Shown: positions 27,593 to 37,254, counted from the stretch's first letter. The stretch is DNA of 64,000 nt from JAFAGX01 sp035624085 (GCA_035624085.1 DASPSE010000411.1:1-64000), one strand, 5' to 3'. Made by a program: numbers and translations. Notes: generated by a model not told the origin, from the letters alone.

Positions 27593-28822
27593 ATGCGAAA
27601 TACTTTCTTGCCCTTCTCGACTCCGCTGATCGGGGGAGAAGAGATTGCCGAAGTGGCGGATACCCTCCGTTCGGATTGGATTACTACCGGGCCTAAGGTG
27701 AAGCGCTTCGAGCAGGAGTTTGCCAACTTCGTTGGCGCCCCGGATGCGCTGGCCGTCAGCTCCTGCACGGCCGCCCTCCATCTTGCGCTGCTGGGTCTCG
27801 GCATCGGTCCCGGGGATGCGGTTATCACTACTCCGCTCACGTTTTGTTCTGGCGTTCATGTTATCGAGCAGGTGGGGGCTCAACCCATTTTGGTGGACGT
27901 CGAGCCTGACACTCTCAACCTGAACGTGAAGCGTGTCCGACGAACACTGGAGCAGGCTGGGCCTCACCTGCGAGTCAAGGCCATTATGCCCGTGGACTTG
28001 TACGGCCACCCGTGCGAGCTGGATTCGATTCTGGCTCTTGCTGCGGAACGCCAGCTGGCGATAGTCGAAGACGCGGCTCACGCCATCCCCGCCAGGCACA
28101 TGGGCGCGATGGTTGGCTCTCACGCCGGTTCAACCAACGTTGCCATGTTTACCTGCTTCTCGTTTTACGCCACCAAGAACCTCACCACAGCCGAAGGAGG
28201 AATGCTCGTGGCGCGGCCCGATCTCCTGCAGCAAGCGCGGGTGTGGGCGCTCCATGGCATGAATCGCGACGCCTGGAAGCGCTACTCCGAACAGGGGTCC
28301 TGGTTTTATGAGGTTGTTTGCCCCGGCTACAAGTACAACATGACCGACGTGCAGGCAGCTCTGGGTTTGCAACAGCTACGCAAACTTTCGAACTTTCACG
28401 CCCGTCGCCGTCAGATCGCGGAACAGTATACTGCTGCATTCTCCGAATTCGATGAAGTCCAGATTCCCACCGAGCGCCCGTGCGTTGAACACGCCTGGCA
28501 CGTTTACGTATTGCGGCTGAACCTGGACCGGCTGAGCCTTACACGGAATGAATTCATCTCCGAACTCAGAATGCGGAACATCGGCTCCTCGGTGCACTTC
28601 ATACCGATTCACCTGCACCAGTACTACCGAAAAAAGTACGGATACAAACCTGAGGATTTCCCGGTCGCGTTGCATGAGTATCAGCGGATTATCTCATTGC
28701 CGCTCTCGCCAAGAATGACCGATGCGGACGTGGGTGACGTGATCGAGGCGGTCACCAGCATTGTGCGGGGATACGGCAGGGTTGCGAGCCCGCTTCGGCA
28801 GGCCGGAGTTGCAGGTGCCTGA
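27593..28822 (+). CDS. DegT/DnrJ/EryC1-family sugar aminotransferase
   Basis: 409 residues with GGAG before the ATG. PLP-dependent fold type I: the active-site Lys195 is in SFYATKNLTTAEGG; the cofactor Asp is in VEDAAHAI; PVDLYGHPCELD and TPLTFCSGVHVIEQVGA are family hallmarks. It transfers an amino group to a nucleotide-linked keto-sugar, which predicts an amino sugar in the repeat unit. The keto-sugar could come from the SDR encoded at 23690. Confidence 0.93.
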   Translation: MRNTFLPFSTPLIGGEEIAEVADTLRSDWITTGPKVKRFEQEFANFVGAPDALAVSSCTAALHLALLGLGIGPGDAVITTPLTFCSGVHVIEQVGAQPILVDVEPDTLNLNVKRVRRTLEQAGPHLRVKAIMPVDLYGHPCELDSILALAAERQLAIVEDAAHAIPARHMGAMVGSHAGSTNVAMFTCFSFYATKNLTTAEGGMLVARPDLLQQARVWALHGMNRDAWKRYSEQGSWFYEVVCPGYKYNMTDVQAALGLQQLRKLSNFHARRRQIAEQYTAAFSEFDEVQIPTERPCVEHAWHVYVLRLNLDRLSLTRNEFISELRMRNIGSSVHFIPIHLHQYYRKKYGYKPEDFPVALHEYQRIISLPLSPRMTDADVGDVIEAVTSIVRGYGRVASPLRQAGVAGA

Positions 28823-29546
28823 GACGCATCCATTCGTCGACCGCCGACGGTTGGCGAACTATCGCGTGGGCATGGCTCGTGTTTTTGACCTGCTCTGCGC
28901 TGGAATCGGGCTGCTGTTACTGACGCCATTGTTTTGCGTTCTCGCGGCGGCAATCAAGCTCGAGGATGGAGGCCCCATTTTCTATAAGCAGGCGCGCGTG
29001 GGCCAGGGCTTTCGCCTTTTCCACATGCTGAAGTTTCGCAGTATGGTTGTCGGAGCCGATCGCGGAAGTTTACTGACCGCTCCTCACGATGGCCGCCTGA
29101 CCCGAATAGGACGCTACTTGCGGGAACACAAGCTCGACGAATTGCCGCAGTTATTCAATGTGCTGAAAGGCGATATGCAACTGGTCGGGGCACGCCCCGA
29201 GGTCGAGCGATACGTCGAAGTCTTCCGTCAACAGTATTCGACAATTCTGCAGCACCGGCCTGGCATTACCGACTCTGCCAGCCTGGCATATCGTCGTGAA
29301 GACCAAATTTTGTCTCCAGACAGAATGGAAGAACAATACGTGACGGAAATCCTTCCGGAAAAACTCGCTCTCTCACTCGCATATCAGCAGCGCCGCACTT
29401 TTTTCTCTGATGTTCGAATACTGTTGCGAACAATTCTGGGTGGCAACATCCCGGACGCCCATAATCGGTCTTCGGATCGAGCCTTTCACAGGAAGCTGGA
29501 CCTGGACGAGATCCACGGCATATCACGAGACCACAAATCCTGCTAG
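28815..29546 (+). CDS. Initiating sugar transferase (bacterial phosphoglycosyl transferase)
   Basis: About 243 residues from a GTG at 28815 (CGGAG 6 bases upstream), overlapping the end of the aminotransferase gene; an ATG at 28872 is an alternative. One membrane-inserted helix (VFDLLCAGIGLLLLTPLFCV) is followed by the PF02397 catalytic core: GGPIFYKQARVGQ, FHMLKFRSMVVGAD, and REHKLDELPQLFNVLKGDMQ, then LVGARPE. It moves a sugar phosphate onto undecaprenyl phosphate and so starts the repeat unit. It is the short monotopic form lacking the WbaP-type N-terminal membrane bundle, which instead occurs fused to the SDR at 23690. Confidence 0.92.
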   Translation: MPETHPFVDRRRLANYRVGMARVFDLLCAGIGLLLLTPLFCVLAAAIKLEDGGPIFYKQARVGQGFRLFHMLKFRSMVVGADRGSLLTAPHDGRLTRIGRYLREHKLDELPQLFNVLKGDMQLVGARPEVERYVEVFRQQYSTILQHRPGITDSASLAYRREDQILSPDRMEEQYVTEILPEKLALSLAYQQRRTFFSDVRILLRTILGGNIPDAHNRSSDRAFHRKLDLDEIHGISRDHKSC

Positions 29547-29576
29547 TCGAGATTCGGCTTGAGGCGTGACAGAACA

Positions 29577-30485
29577 ATGCGAGGCAGCCTTTACCACCGA
29601 GCCATTCGCGGATTTGCCCAGCTTTCGTTTCCTCTCTGCCAGGGGCTCGGTTTCTATATAGTTCCGCGTCATTACTACCACCCCGTACCGGATACGCGCG
29701 AATACCACGACGACACGTGGCAGCGCCAATCCGATCTCGTGGGCGTGGATATGAATGAGGCCGCCCAGTTTGCGCTGCTCGACGATTTTGTACGCAGCTT
29801 CCGCTCAGAATATGAAGCGATACCTAGAGAACGGCCTGTGAGCCCCACGCAGTACTACATAAATTGCAAATTTTTCGAGGCCGTGGACGGAGAAATCTTG
29901 TATTGCATGATTCGCAAATTCCGGCCGCGCAGAATTTTCGAAATTGGTTCCGGCATGTCCACATTGCTCTCCGCTCAGGCACACCTGGAAAACCGGAAAT
30001 TCGGTGCGCCAGAGTGCGAATTAGTGGCTTTCGAGCCCTATCCAAACGCCGTGCTGAAAGCAGGGTTTCGCGGGCTCTCCCGGCTGGTGATAAAGAAGAT
30101 CCAGGATGTACCCCTGCCGGAGTTCCTACAGCTCCAGGCAAACGATGTCTTGTTCGTGGACTCGTCTCACACGCTAAAGATGGGTGGCGATGTCGTATAC
30201 GAACTTCTGGAGATCATTCCGCGCCTGCGGCCTGGAGTTATGATCCATGTTCATGACATTTTTATTCCCGGAGAGTATCCGCGAGATGCGGTTCTGCGGA
30301 AGCATTATTTCTGGAACGAGCAATATGCAGTGCAGGCCTTCCTCGCCTTCAACAAGAACTTTGAAGTGATGTGGGCGGGCAATTACATGCACTTGCGCCA
30401 TTCCGATCGCCTGCGAAAGGCGTTTTCATCCTATAACCCTCAGGGTAGGCTTCCTGGGAGTATGTGGATGCGGAAGCTGTTTTGA
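29577..30485 (+). CDS. Class I SAM-dependent methyltransferase (Methyltransf_24 type)
   Basis: About 302 residues from the ATG at 29577 (a TTG at 29559 is possible). The SAM motif is RIFEIGSGMSTLLSAQA, with ELVAFEPYPNAVLKAG and DVLFVDSSHTLKMGGDV; HVHDIFIPGEYP gives metal-binding-type acidic/His residues. This is like the O-methyltransferases that accompany exopolysaccharide clusters. It probably methylates the glycan. Confidence 0.8.
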   Translation: MRGSLYHRAIRGFAQLSFPLCQGLGFYIVPRHYYHPVPDTREYHDDTWQRQSDLVGVDMNEAAQFALLDDFVRSFRSEYEAIPRERPVSPTQYYINCKFFEAVDGEILYCMIRKFRPRRIFEIGSGMSTLLSAQAHLENRKFGAPECELVAFEPYPNAVLKAGFRGLSRLVIKKIQDVPLPEFLQLQANDVLFVDSSHTLKMGGDVVYELLEIIPRLRPGVMIHVHDIFIPGEYPRDAVLRKHYFWNEQYAVQAFLAFNKNFEVMWAGNYMHLRHSDRLRKAFSSYNPQGRLPGSMWMRKLF

Positions 30486-30534
30486 GAGCGATCCCATTGG
30501 TGTCCTGCCTACACTCGAGGCCAGTCCAACGTGG

Positions 30535-31290
30535 ATGCCGACCGCCGCAGCACAGCTGGACGCAGCCACAGGCACCCCGGCAAATCCAGTGATGATACAG
30601 GAAGATCAGCAGAGTCAAGTTTTGCTTTCGGCCGATAGCTGGACCGCGGAGCAAGTCCTGCATTGGGCGTTCACCACCTATGAAAAAACCAAAGTGGCCG
30701 TAGCTTCGGCATTCGGCGCTGAAGGCATCGTGACGATCGATGTTGCGGCGCAGGTGTGTCCTGATTTCGCAGTCTTCACGATCGATACAGGCTATCTGTT
30801 CCCGGAGACACTTGCGCTCATAGAAAAAGTCGAACAACGCTATGGAATCCACGTACAGCGCATCACCTCTACTATTCCACTCAAGGCGCAGCTGGAGCCC
30901 TACGCACCGGATCTTTGGAGCCGCGATCCCGATCTGTGTTGCCGCCTCAGAAAGATCGAACCGCTAAAACAAAAGCTGGCGGAATTACGTGCGTGGATCA
31001 CAGCCATTCGACGCGATCAGACTCCCGCTCGGCAACATGCCAGCAAGATTGAATGGGATTCAGCCTTTCAACTCACAAAAATTAACCCGCTTGCCGACTG
31101 GACGACTGAGATGGTGTGGAATTACATTCGCAAGCATCGTCTGGACTACAATCCGATGCATGACCGAGGTTATCCCAGTATCGGATGCACACATTGCACA
31201 CGGCCTGTCAGAATTGGAGAGGAGCTGCGTGCCGGTCGATGGTCAGGATTCGCCAAAACCGAATGTGGCATGCATGACCGGCACGGTTAA
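30535..31290 (+). CDS. cysH: Phosphoadenylyl/adenylyl-sulfate reductase, iron-sulfur type
   Basis: 251 residues. It reduces APS (or PAPS) to sulfite using thioredoxin. The PP-loop core is recognisable in AVASAFGAEGIVTID and FTIDTGYLFPET. CCRLRKIEPL (Cys135-Cys136) and GCTHC (Cys218, Cys221) are the four cluster ligands that mark the 4Fe-4S, APS-using class. The catalytic cysteine is Cys244 in KTECGMH. It follows the exopolysaccharide genes by 50 bp on the same strand. No other cys gene lies nearby, so its likely task is sulfite supply for SqdB. Confidence 0.9.
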   Translation: MPTAAAQLDAATGTPANPVMIQEDQQSQVLLSADSWTAEQVLHWAFTTYEKTKVAVASAFGAEGIVTIDVAAQVCPDFAVFTIDTGYLFPETLALIEKVEQRYGIHVQRITSTIPLKAQLEPYAPDLWSRDPDLCCRLRKIEPLKQKLAELRAWITAIRRDQTPARQHASKIEWDSAFQLTKINPLADWTTEMVWNYIRKHRLDYNPMHDRGYPSIGCTHCTRPVRIGEELRAGRWSGFAKTECGMHDRHG

Positions 31291-32493
31291 TGATCTTCGT
31301 TCCCTCGCCTACTCGTTGTCTCCGCCATAAACGCTTCCCCTTAAGCTTGAGATCCCGACTCTGACTCGCGCGCTCATGCCTTGGCCATCGTTTCGGCGCC
31401 GAATGTCGCAGCCCCACCGACAGCACCGGAGGTCCCCAGAGGCTCATCAAATACGCACCTACTTGCGCGTGCGTGCAACCCAGTCGTTCAATTTCCGTGG
31501 CGACAATATCTCCGCCGTTCGTCTCAAGAACCGGGCGTATTGGCGGGGCATCCCGGCGAGCAGAACCACGACTTCGAGTGCTTCGCAACCACAGGCGTAA
31601 ACACACCCGGTACAATGTTGCCAAATTCAAGCAAGTAGACCGCTTTGTCCCGAGGCCCGGCTCGCCTGAGCCCCTGGTGCTGCGCCAGAGAGAAATTTCG
31701 TGACCTGCGAAAAATGGGACTAACAAACAGGACCTACTTTCCCTTGATTTTGTGAGCACCGAGAGTAGACTCCGTCGTCGCTAGCGCACCTGCCTATCAC
31801 GCAGGAGACCTCAGGTCCGAGTCCCGCCTGTCCGGTCGACCGGACTCGTTCCAAATACGGTTCCGACCGACGACGCTGCACCGTTGCGGCAGTGGCTAAT
31901 CGAGGGTTGTTAAGGGTTCGATAAGCATTTCCGAAGGGTTTCGTTCGCTGGTGATACATCCCTCCTTTGTAGCTGCTTGAGAATACAAGGTGCCCTCCAA
32001 CGGACTTCGCAGCAATACATGGGTGTCTCAACACCGCTTGTAGGCATTATCTTGAACCCTGCACCTCTCTTAATCTCTCGACAGCACCGATGGAGTGCTG
32101 ATTCTGAAAACCCTCATACAAATTTTGCAGGTTGTCGGTAGCGCCAGGTTTGATGACACAATGGGGTGCGGTTCAATAGCTCTCGGTATTCTCTTCAGGC
32201 TTGGCAAAGCCTGATTCGTCAATTCTGAAGGGGGCATTGTGGTGTCGTTCCGATCGGGTGGACCTGTCGTGTACCAATAAAGTCCAAGCAGGACGGCGAC
32301 ACCTCTCGGTTACATGTGCCCCCTGTTTTCGGATTCCCGTGCCCTTACCGGGACGCCGAATCCGTGGCTCCCAGTAGCGGGTCGAAGCCCCATAATCAAA
32401 TTTGGACCGGCACCCGCTCCGACATTAGGCTCGGACTACCCGCGACCAAACCCCCGGGCTCGGGGCGATACACCTGGGACAAGCACCTTACGC
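31291..32493. other. 1.2-kb region without a supported gene
   Basis: No open frame has convincing protein features. It contains the degenerate tRNA-Asp-like piece at 31770-31836, a 16-bp perfect palindrome at 31830-31845 (GTCCGGTCGACCGGAC), and a hairpin CAGGCTT-GGCA-AAGCCTG at 32196-32213 with no following T-run. It separates the exopolysaccharide locus from the peptide-utilisation island. It may be an old integration boundary. Confidence 0.5.
31770..31836 (+). pseudogene. Degenerate tRNA-Asp-like fragment
   Basis: The anticodon arm CCTGC-CTATCAC-GCAGG (31789-31805) is identical to a bacterial tRNA-Asp arm except that the anticodon reads ATC instead of GTC. A T-arm-like piece TCAGG-TCCGAGT-CCCGC follows at 31811-31827 with two unpaired positions. 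The D-arm is distorted and no acceptor stem pairs. A tRNA relic is the best reading; such relics often mark integration of mobile DNA. Confidence 0.45.
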
Positions 32494-35400
32494 TCAGAAT
32501 GCGAAGCGCAACGCGAACTGCATGAAACGCGGCGTGGTTAGCGTGGATAGATATTTGCCGAAATGGCTCGGGTCATATCCCAGCGAAGGTTGAGCAGAAC
32601 TGCCCACAGGTCCCCGCACGTCATAGCGAACCGAATTCAGAGTGTTGAACGCTTGCCAGCTGAACTCGAGACGCCTCTGCTCACCGAGAGAGAAATCTTT
32701 GCTGACTCCGGTATCGATGTTGAACATGCCATCGCCAATTACGTTGTTGCGGACTCCCGATTCTCCCGGCCATTCTGGGCGGAACGCCGCCTCTGCCGCA
32801 GCAGGATTAGCGAAGATGTCTGGGCCGATGTCCACGCCATTAACAATGGCGTGCTTGGGATTGGAAGCCACTGGAGGCGGGCCGTTCGGCATGGCGTCAC
32901 CTTCGATATTGTAGTTCGTCGCCCAAGTGGGCCCGTTGTCAACCGAAATGGGGAAGCCGCTTGTCCAACGGAATATGCCGGAGACGTTCCATCCTCCAAT
33001 TAACGCTTCAAGCAGCGAACCTGCGTCGCCCGCGAGCTTCTGGCCTTTGCCGAAGGGCAGATGGTAGACGAGGTTTGCATTCATCTGGTGGAAGGCATTG
33101 AAATCAGAAAGCCCGCGCAGTGACAGCGGGTCCCATGCATTGATGACGATCCCTCCTCCATTTAAGTCGGTGCCGGTTCCACCCGTACCCTCATAGGGAC
33201 CGATTCGCTCGGCGGCCGATGCCTCGTCAAGCGATTTGGAAAACGTGTAGTTAAACTGGCCCTGCAGGTTGGACCAGCGGGCACTGTAGGTCGCCTGCAA
33301 CGCGTTGTAGTCGGAAGTACCAATGTTCCGCCAGCCATAGAGCGAGCTGAACTGCTCGTGGAAGAAGCTGTACGGTCCGTATTTGCTGTGTGGCAGTGCG
33401 GGGTTCAGTCCCGTAATGGAGTCAGGCAAATCCATTTGGAACAGCGAGAAAGTTTCGTTGTGCGGGTAACAAGTCCAGAGCTCATAAATGTTTTGTGTCG
33501 CCGTTGGATTGGCAGGGGTGGCTCCAGGTGCGCAAGCAAGGGAAGAAGCCTGGCTGCTGAGTGCATTTAGAGTAGCGGTTCCCGCCCATGCCGGGAAGAA
33601 ATTCTCGAAGAACGGTATAGGCTGAATCTGATTCACCGGAGTGCCGACGGCAGCAGCCTTCGAGAGCATGGTAGCTGCCTGGAAATACGTCATCTTGCTG
33701 GCTGGATCCGTCGGATCGGCGGGCATGGCCAAATCCACCTGTAAAGGCAGGCGCCGTCCTATGCTACCCACGTACGCAACCTGAAGTGAGGAGTGGGGAG
33801 TAATTTGGCGCGAGAGCGAGAAATTGAACGTGTGGGCGTAAGGGGTCTTCAAGCTTTGATCCAGGCCCCAATCGTTAGCAAAGGTGGTCGGCGTGTATGG
33901 GAACGTGCTCGTCGGCGTCGGGCCAAACAAGCAGCCGGGACCACTTAATGACGGGCACGGGGGAGGCAAGCAGGACTGACCCGGTGATGCCGGAGTAAGG
34001 CAGGTGAAGCGCGGCGCATCGGAGACCGAGACCACACCGGCAGGGTCTCCCAGGTCAGTCGCAAGCCCGAAAGAGCCGTGCTGATCAAAGCTATTCACGA
34101 TGGGAATGCCGAAATGGTCGTAGCTGATGCTATAGCCGCCACGAACCGCGAACTGGTCTTTCTTTCCCAGAATCCTTGAAATCCATCCCTCACCTGTATC
34201 TGGTGCCCATGCTACTGCTATGCGTGGTGAAAAATCCCTGTAATCCCAGTTCCAGAAACCCGGACCATGATTGGCGGGTCCGCCGAGGATGAAAGAAATC
34301 TCTCCGGCATTGTTGGCCGGCTGGCCCTGCGCCATTAGGCTGGCGGTGTGATTGAACCAGTCGGCCAGATTTTGATTTGTGCAGCCGCCGGTCGGAGCCG
34401 CAACGCACGGTGACACCTGCAAGCCATTGGTTTCGTAAGGTGGAGCCTCGAGCACCCAGCGTAGGCCGTAAGTCACTGTGAGTCGCGGCGTCATGCGCCA
34501 CGTATCCTGTCCATAGAATTCGTAATCATTGATCGCGTATCGGCGGCTGATGGGCGAGCCCTGGGGCAGCGCGGTGCCATTGCGGGCGAAGTTGTAAATA
34601 CCGTCGCCTTCGGGGAAAATGCCCAGCACGATGGTGGCCGCGTTGTTGTAGTTCGGACCAAAGTTGCTATCCACCGCTGGATAAAGCTGGCCCGTTGCCG
34701 GGTTGGTATTGTTGTGCGGATCCAACGGGCTCGAGGTGCCGACGATTGTTCCAGTGTTGAGGTAGGTCGCATTGGTTTGAACGTCGGAGAACGAGTTGGC
34801 GTAGCTGATGTGTTTGTCGCGAATGAGGAATATATCTGTGCCGAACTGAAATGTGTGGTTTCCCCGTGGCCGGTTCAAATTGTCGCTGAACTGGTTTTCG
34901 GGAACAAACGTAGTAGTCGAACGAGTAAATGGAACGAGGTTATCAATCCCATTCAGAAGAACTGCCGGATAGCTCGAGACACCCGCATTTTTTACTCCCT
35001 GCCGCACAAAACCCCAGTGAAAATCATTAATGAGCCTTGGATTGAACAGAGAAGTCAATCCGACCGTTGAACCCTTGCTGTCATCCAGCAGTGTCGTCGC
35101 GGCCGATTGACCGGGCCATTGTTGCAGTCCGGGCTCTTTGAAGTTTTGTGTCTCGCCGCGCCAAAACAGGGTTTGCGAACCGTTGGCAGTAACGTGGTAA
35201 TCGAGCCGCGTTATATATGTGTTGAAACTGGAGTCAGCATTGGATGCAAACCGGTAACCCAGCGTGTTCAAGCCGTCGCCGGCATTCTCGTTGGGCGTTG
35301 GGTACTGCTGGAGGATGCCTGCAACCGCAGAACTGGGACCAATGTGGAGCGGATCCATCGCCTTTATCTGGGATGGCCCCAGCGCATAGTACCCTGCCGA

Positions 35401-36498
35401 GATGTTGCTCACGCCATTGACGGTGCCGCCGGGACAGTCAGCTGTGTCCAAGCTGCCATCCGAGTTCCGTTGACATAAGTAAAGGAGATCGCCTGCCCTG
35501 AGCGTTGAGCTGGGCACGGTCCGCAGTACGCTGGTGCCTTGCGCATCACGGCGCCCCTCATAATTGGCGAAGAAGAAGAGCCGGTTGCGCTTAATCGGAC
35601 CTCCTAACGTCACTCCGAACACGTTGCGCAAGAGCTTTGGAGCCTTGTTCGACTGGCCACTGGTAATCTGGGCATTCTTCAAGAAGGGATCGTTGGCGCT
35701 GAAGATGGTATTACGGTTGTATTCGTAGATTGACCCATGAAACTCGTTGGTGCCACTCTTGGTCACCATCGCCACCTGAGCGCCACTGGAATAGCCCGAG
35801 TCGGCGTTCGCGTTGGCTGTGGTAACTCTGAATTCCTGTACGGAGTCTGGCGGCACGTTGAGCACGCTGGTAAACGCATATCCAAAATTCTGGTCATTCA
35901 TCCCGATCCCGTCGACCGTTACATTCGATTGGTCACTGCGCATGCCGTTCACGGCGCCGCTGCGGGTGTCGGTATCGGCATCCACCTGGGTACCAAGGTA
36001 CGCGACCCCGGGCTGTAGACTCAGCAGCTGAACCACGTTACGGTCGGCAATGGGTAACTGCGCGATCTGATTTTCCTCAATGGTATTGCCGAGAGATGCA
36101 TCCGTGCGATTGACAAGCGGCGTTTCCGCATGCACGGTGACCGATTCCGCCACGCCTGCGAGCCGAAACTGAATGTTTAAGGTGGAAGGGGTTTTGACAA
36201 CGAGGTTCAGCTCGGGCACAAGAAAGGTTGCGAAACCTGTGGCCGCGGCCTCCAGCCGATATTTGCCGGGCGGCACATCCAAGAACTGATATAGTCCGGC
36301 GTTATTGCTCGTCGTTTTGCGCTGTAAACCTGTAGCTGCATCGGTCAGAGTAATGGTTGCACCTGCGACACCAGCACCCGACGGATCAGAAACGCTGCCG
36401 TTCAAGGAACTGGTTGACTGTGCCGATGCCGTCGCCGCCAGAAACGCCAGCGCTAGCTGAGCCGCCCATCGCTTCTTTGGCCAGATCCTGTGTCCCAT
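32494..36498 (-). CDS. TonB-dependent receptor, Oar-like
   Basis: 1334 residues. Signal peptide (AAQLALAFLAATASAQ), then a carboxypeptidase-regulatory-like domain at about 28-110 (LNGSVSDPSGAGVAGATITL; PPGKYRLEAAATGFA). A plug domain follows (VTVDGIGMNDQNFGYAFTSV; MVTKSGTNEFHGSIYEYNRN). The rest is a large outer-membrane beta-barrel ending in the aromatic C-terminal strand MQFALRFAF. This family imports bulky ligands using TonB energy; Acidobacteria have many. Context with peptidases suggests peptide ligands, an inference. It has its own promoter and tandem operator at 36525-36588. Confidence 0.92.
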   Translation of the reverse strand: MGHRIWPKKRWAAQLALAFLAATASAQSTSSLNGSVSDPSGAGVAGATITLTDAATGLQRKTTSNNAGLYQFLDVPPGKYRLEAAATGFATFLVPELNLVVKTPSTLNIQFRLAGVAESVTVHAETPLVNRTDASLGNTIEENQIAQLPIADRNVVQLLSLQPGVAYLGTQVDADTDTRSGAVNGMRSDQSNVTVDGIGMNDQNFGYAFTSVLNVPPDSVQEFRVTTANANADSGYSSGAQVAMVTKSGTNEFHGSIYEYNRNTIFSANDPFLKNAQITSGQSNKAPKLLRNVFGVTLGGPIKRNRLFFFANYEGRRDAQGTSVLRTVPSSTLRAGDLLYLCQRNSDGSLDTADCPGGTVNGVSNISAGYYALGPSQIKAMDPLHIGPSSAVAGILQQYPTPNENAGDGLNTLGYRFASNADSSFNTYITRLDYHVTANGSQTLFWRGETQNFKEPGLQQWPGQSAATTLLDDSKGSTVGLTSLFNPRLINDFHWGFVRQGVKNAGVSSYPAVLLNGIDNLVPFTRSTTTFVPENQFSDNLNRPRGNHTFQFGTDIFLIRDKHISYANSFSDVQTNATYLNTGTIVGTSSPLDPHNNTNPATGQLYPAVDSNFGPNYNNAATIVLGIFPEGDGIYNFARNGTALPQGSPISRRYAINDYEFYGQDTWRMTPRLTVTYGLRWVLEAPPYETNGLQVSPCVAAPTGGCTNQNLADWFNHTASLMAQGQPANNAGEISFILGGPANHGPGFWNWDYRDFSPRIAVAWAPDTGEGWISRILGKKDQFAVRGGYSISYDHFGIPIVNSFDQHGSFGLATDLGDPAGVVSVSDAPRFTCLTPASPGQSCLPPPCPSLSGPGCLFGPTPTSTFPYTPTTFANDWGLDQSLKTPYAHTFNFSLSRQITPHSSLQVAYVGSIGRRLPLQVDLAMPADPTDPASKMTYFQAATMLSKAAAVGTPVNQIQPIPFFENFFPAWAGTATLNALSSQASSLACAPGATPANPTATQNIYELWTCYPHNETFSLFQMDLPDSITGLNPALPHSKYGPYSFFHEQFSSLYGWRNIGTSDYNALQATYSARWSNLQGQFNYTFSKSLDEASAAERIGPYEGTGGTGTDLNGGGIVINAWDPLSLRGLSDFNAFHQMNANLVYHLPFGKGQKLAGDAGSLLEALIGGWNVSGIFRWTSGFPISVDNGPTWATNYNIEGDAMPNGPPPVASNPKHAIVNGVDIGPDIFANPAAAEAAFRPEWPGESGVRNNVIGDGMFNIDTGVSKDFSLGEQRRLEFSWQAFNTLNSVRYDVRGPVGSSAQPSLGYDPSHFGKYLSTLTTPRFMQFALRFAF

Positions 36499-36524
36499 GA
36501 CTGGTCACCGTTGCTGGACGCGCA

Positions 36525-36588
36525 ACATAAAACGGCTGGTAAGTGAAAGTCAAGCAAAAACGTATTCAGACCTTCATTCATTGTGTAC
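36525..36588 (-). promoter_or_regulatory. Promoter and tandem 21-bp operator of TonB receptor
   Basis: Boxes at 36562-36567 (GTATTC on +) and 36583-36588 (GTGTAC) begin exactly 21 bp apart. Reading toward the receptor gene they are GTACAC, N15, GAATAC, then 8 bases to a -35 TTGACT (36553-36548), a 17-base spacer and a -10 TTATGT (36530-36525). The same arrangement recurs at 38553, 44274, 49521 and 61283. Confidence 0.65.
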
Positions 36589-36759
36589 AGTTTCAATGAT
36601 AGGAGTTGTGACGTCTTGTATTTGGGCATCTAGGACCTTGGCCGATGGATGATCGATACAGGAGGTAAAGAGTGTGCGCTGTCGCCCAGAAACAGCCCGT
36701 AGCGGCTCGCTTCACACTAAGCTCATTAAATTTCGATTGTTCAGGTCAGACTTGTGAGC

Positions 36760-37254
36760 CTATTCAAGTGCCGCCACACGCGGATGTCTTTCTAGATACT
36801 GGCTAACCAAGCTGGCGCACCGTTCGAGAAACTCACGCAAGGCGTTATCAAACGCAGATTCAAAGAAACTATTGATGTCAATTTCCCCAACAACTTTGGA
36901 GGTCGCGAAGATGGGTATCACAATCTCAGATCGAGTAAATTCTGAGTCTGGCAAGTAACGCGGGTCGTCCTTGACCCGTTACACAACGATCGTTTTTCCG
37001 GCCGAAGCTGCCGCGCCGCAGATGCCGCTCTCGAAAGGTATAAGTTTGGTGGGGGTGTCCATTCCGGAATATGGTCCGAGTTGCAGCATTCTGGGGTTCT
37101 TTGAATCAACCACGTAGAATACTACCCAGTTAATCCGCACCAGGCTCTCTCGTAGTCGGTCCTCGATTTTCTGCATAAGAGACTCGGGTGTTGATGTAGT
37201 GAGTGCATGTTGTCTGAACTCTTCGAGAAGTTTGCTGTAGACTTCCGCACTCAT
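36760..37254 (-). pseudogene. GAF-domain protein interrupted by in-frame stop
   Basis: From the ATG at 37254 (AGGTGGC upstream) a GAF-type sequence runs: INWVVFYVV, IPFESGICGAAASAGKTIVV, then a TAA at 36981-36979. The same frame continues at once with RVKDDPRYL, FTRSEIVIPIFATSKVVGEI and DINSFF, the second half of the same domain. The alignment expectation (GKTVIVPDVxxDPRYL) places the stop at a loop between two strands. Without the stop the protein would be about 164 residues, like small free GAF proteins that bind small ligands or reduce free methionine sulfoxide. Either a nonsense mutation, recoding or a read error. Confidence 0.7.

Noticed and set aside
31208..31759. 183-codon - strand frame, with pieces such as ETNGGDIVATEIERLG
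   Set aside because: It overlaps the end of cysH and contains mostly basic, featureless sequence; a few stretches look protein-like but I could not match them to a family.
31720..32034. 104-codon - strand frame
   Set aside because: Part of it is simply the complement of the tRNA-like relic.
32196..32213. Hairpin CAGGCTT-GGCA-AAGCCTG considered as a terminator
   Set aside because: No T-run on either side.
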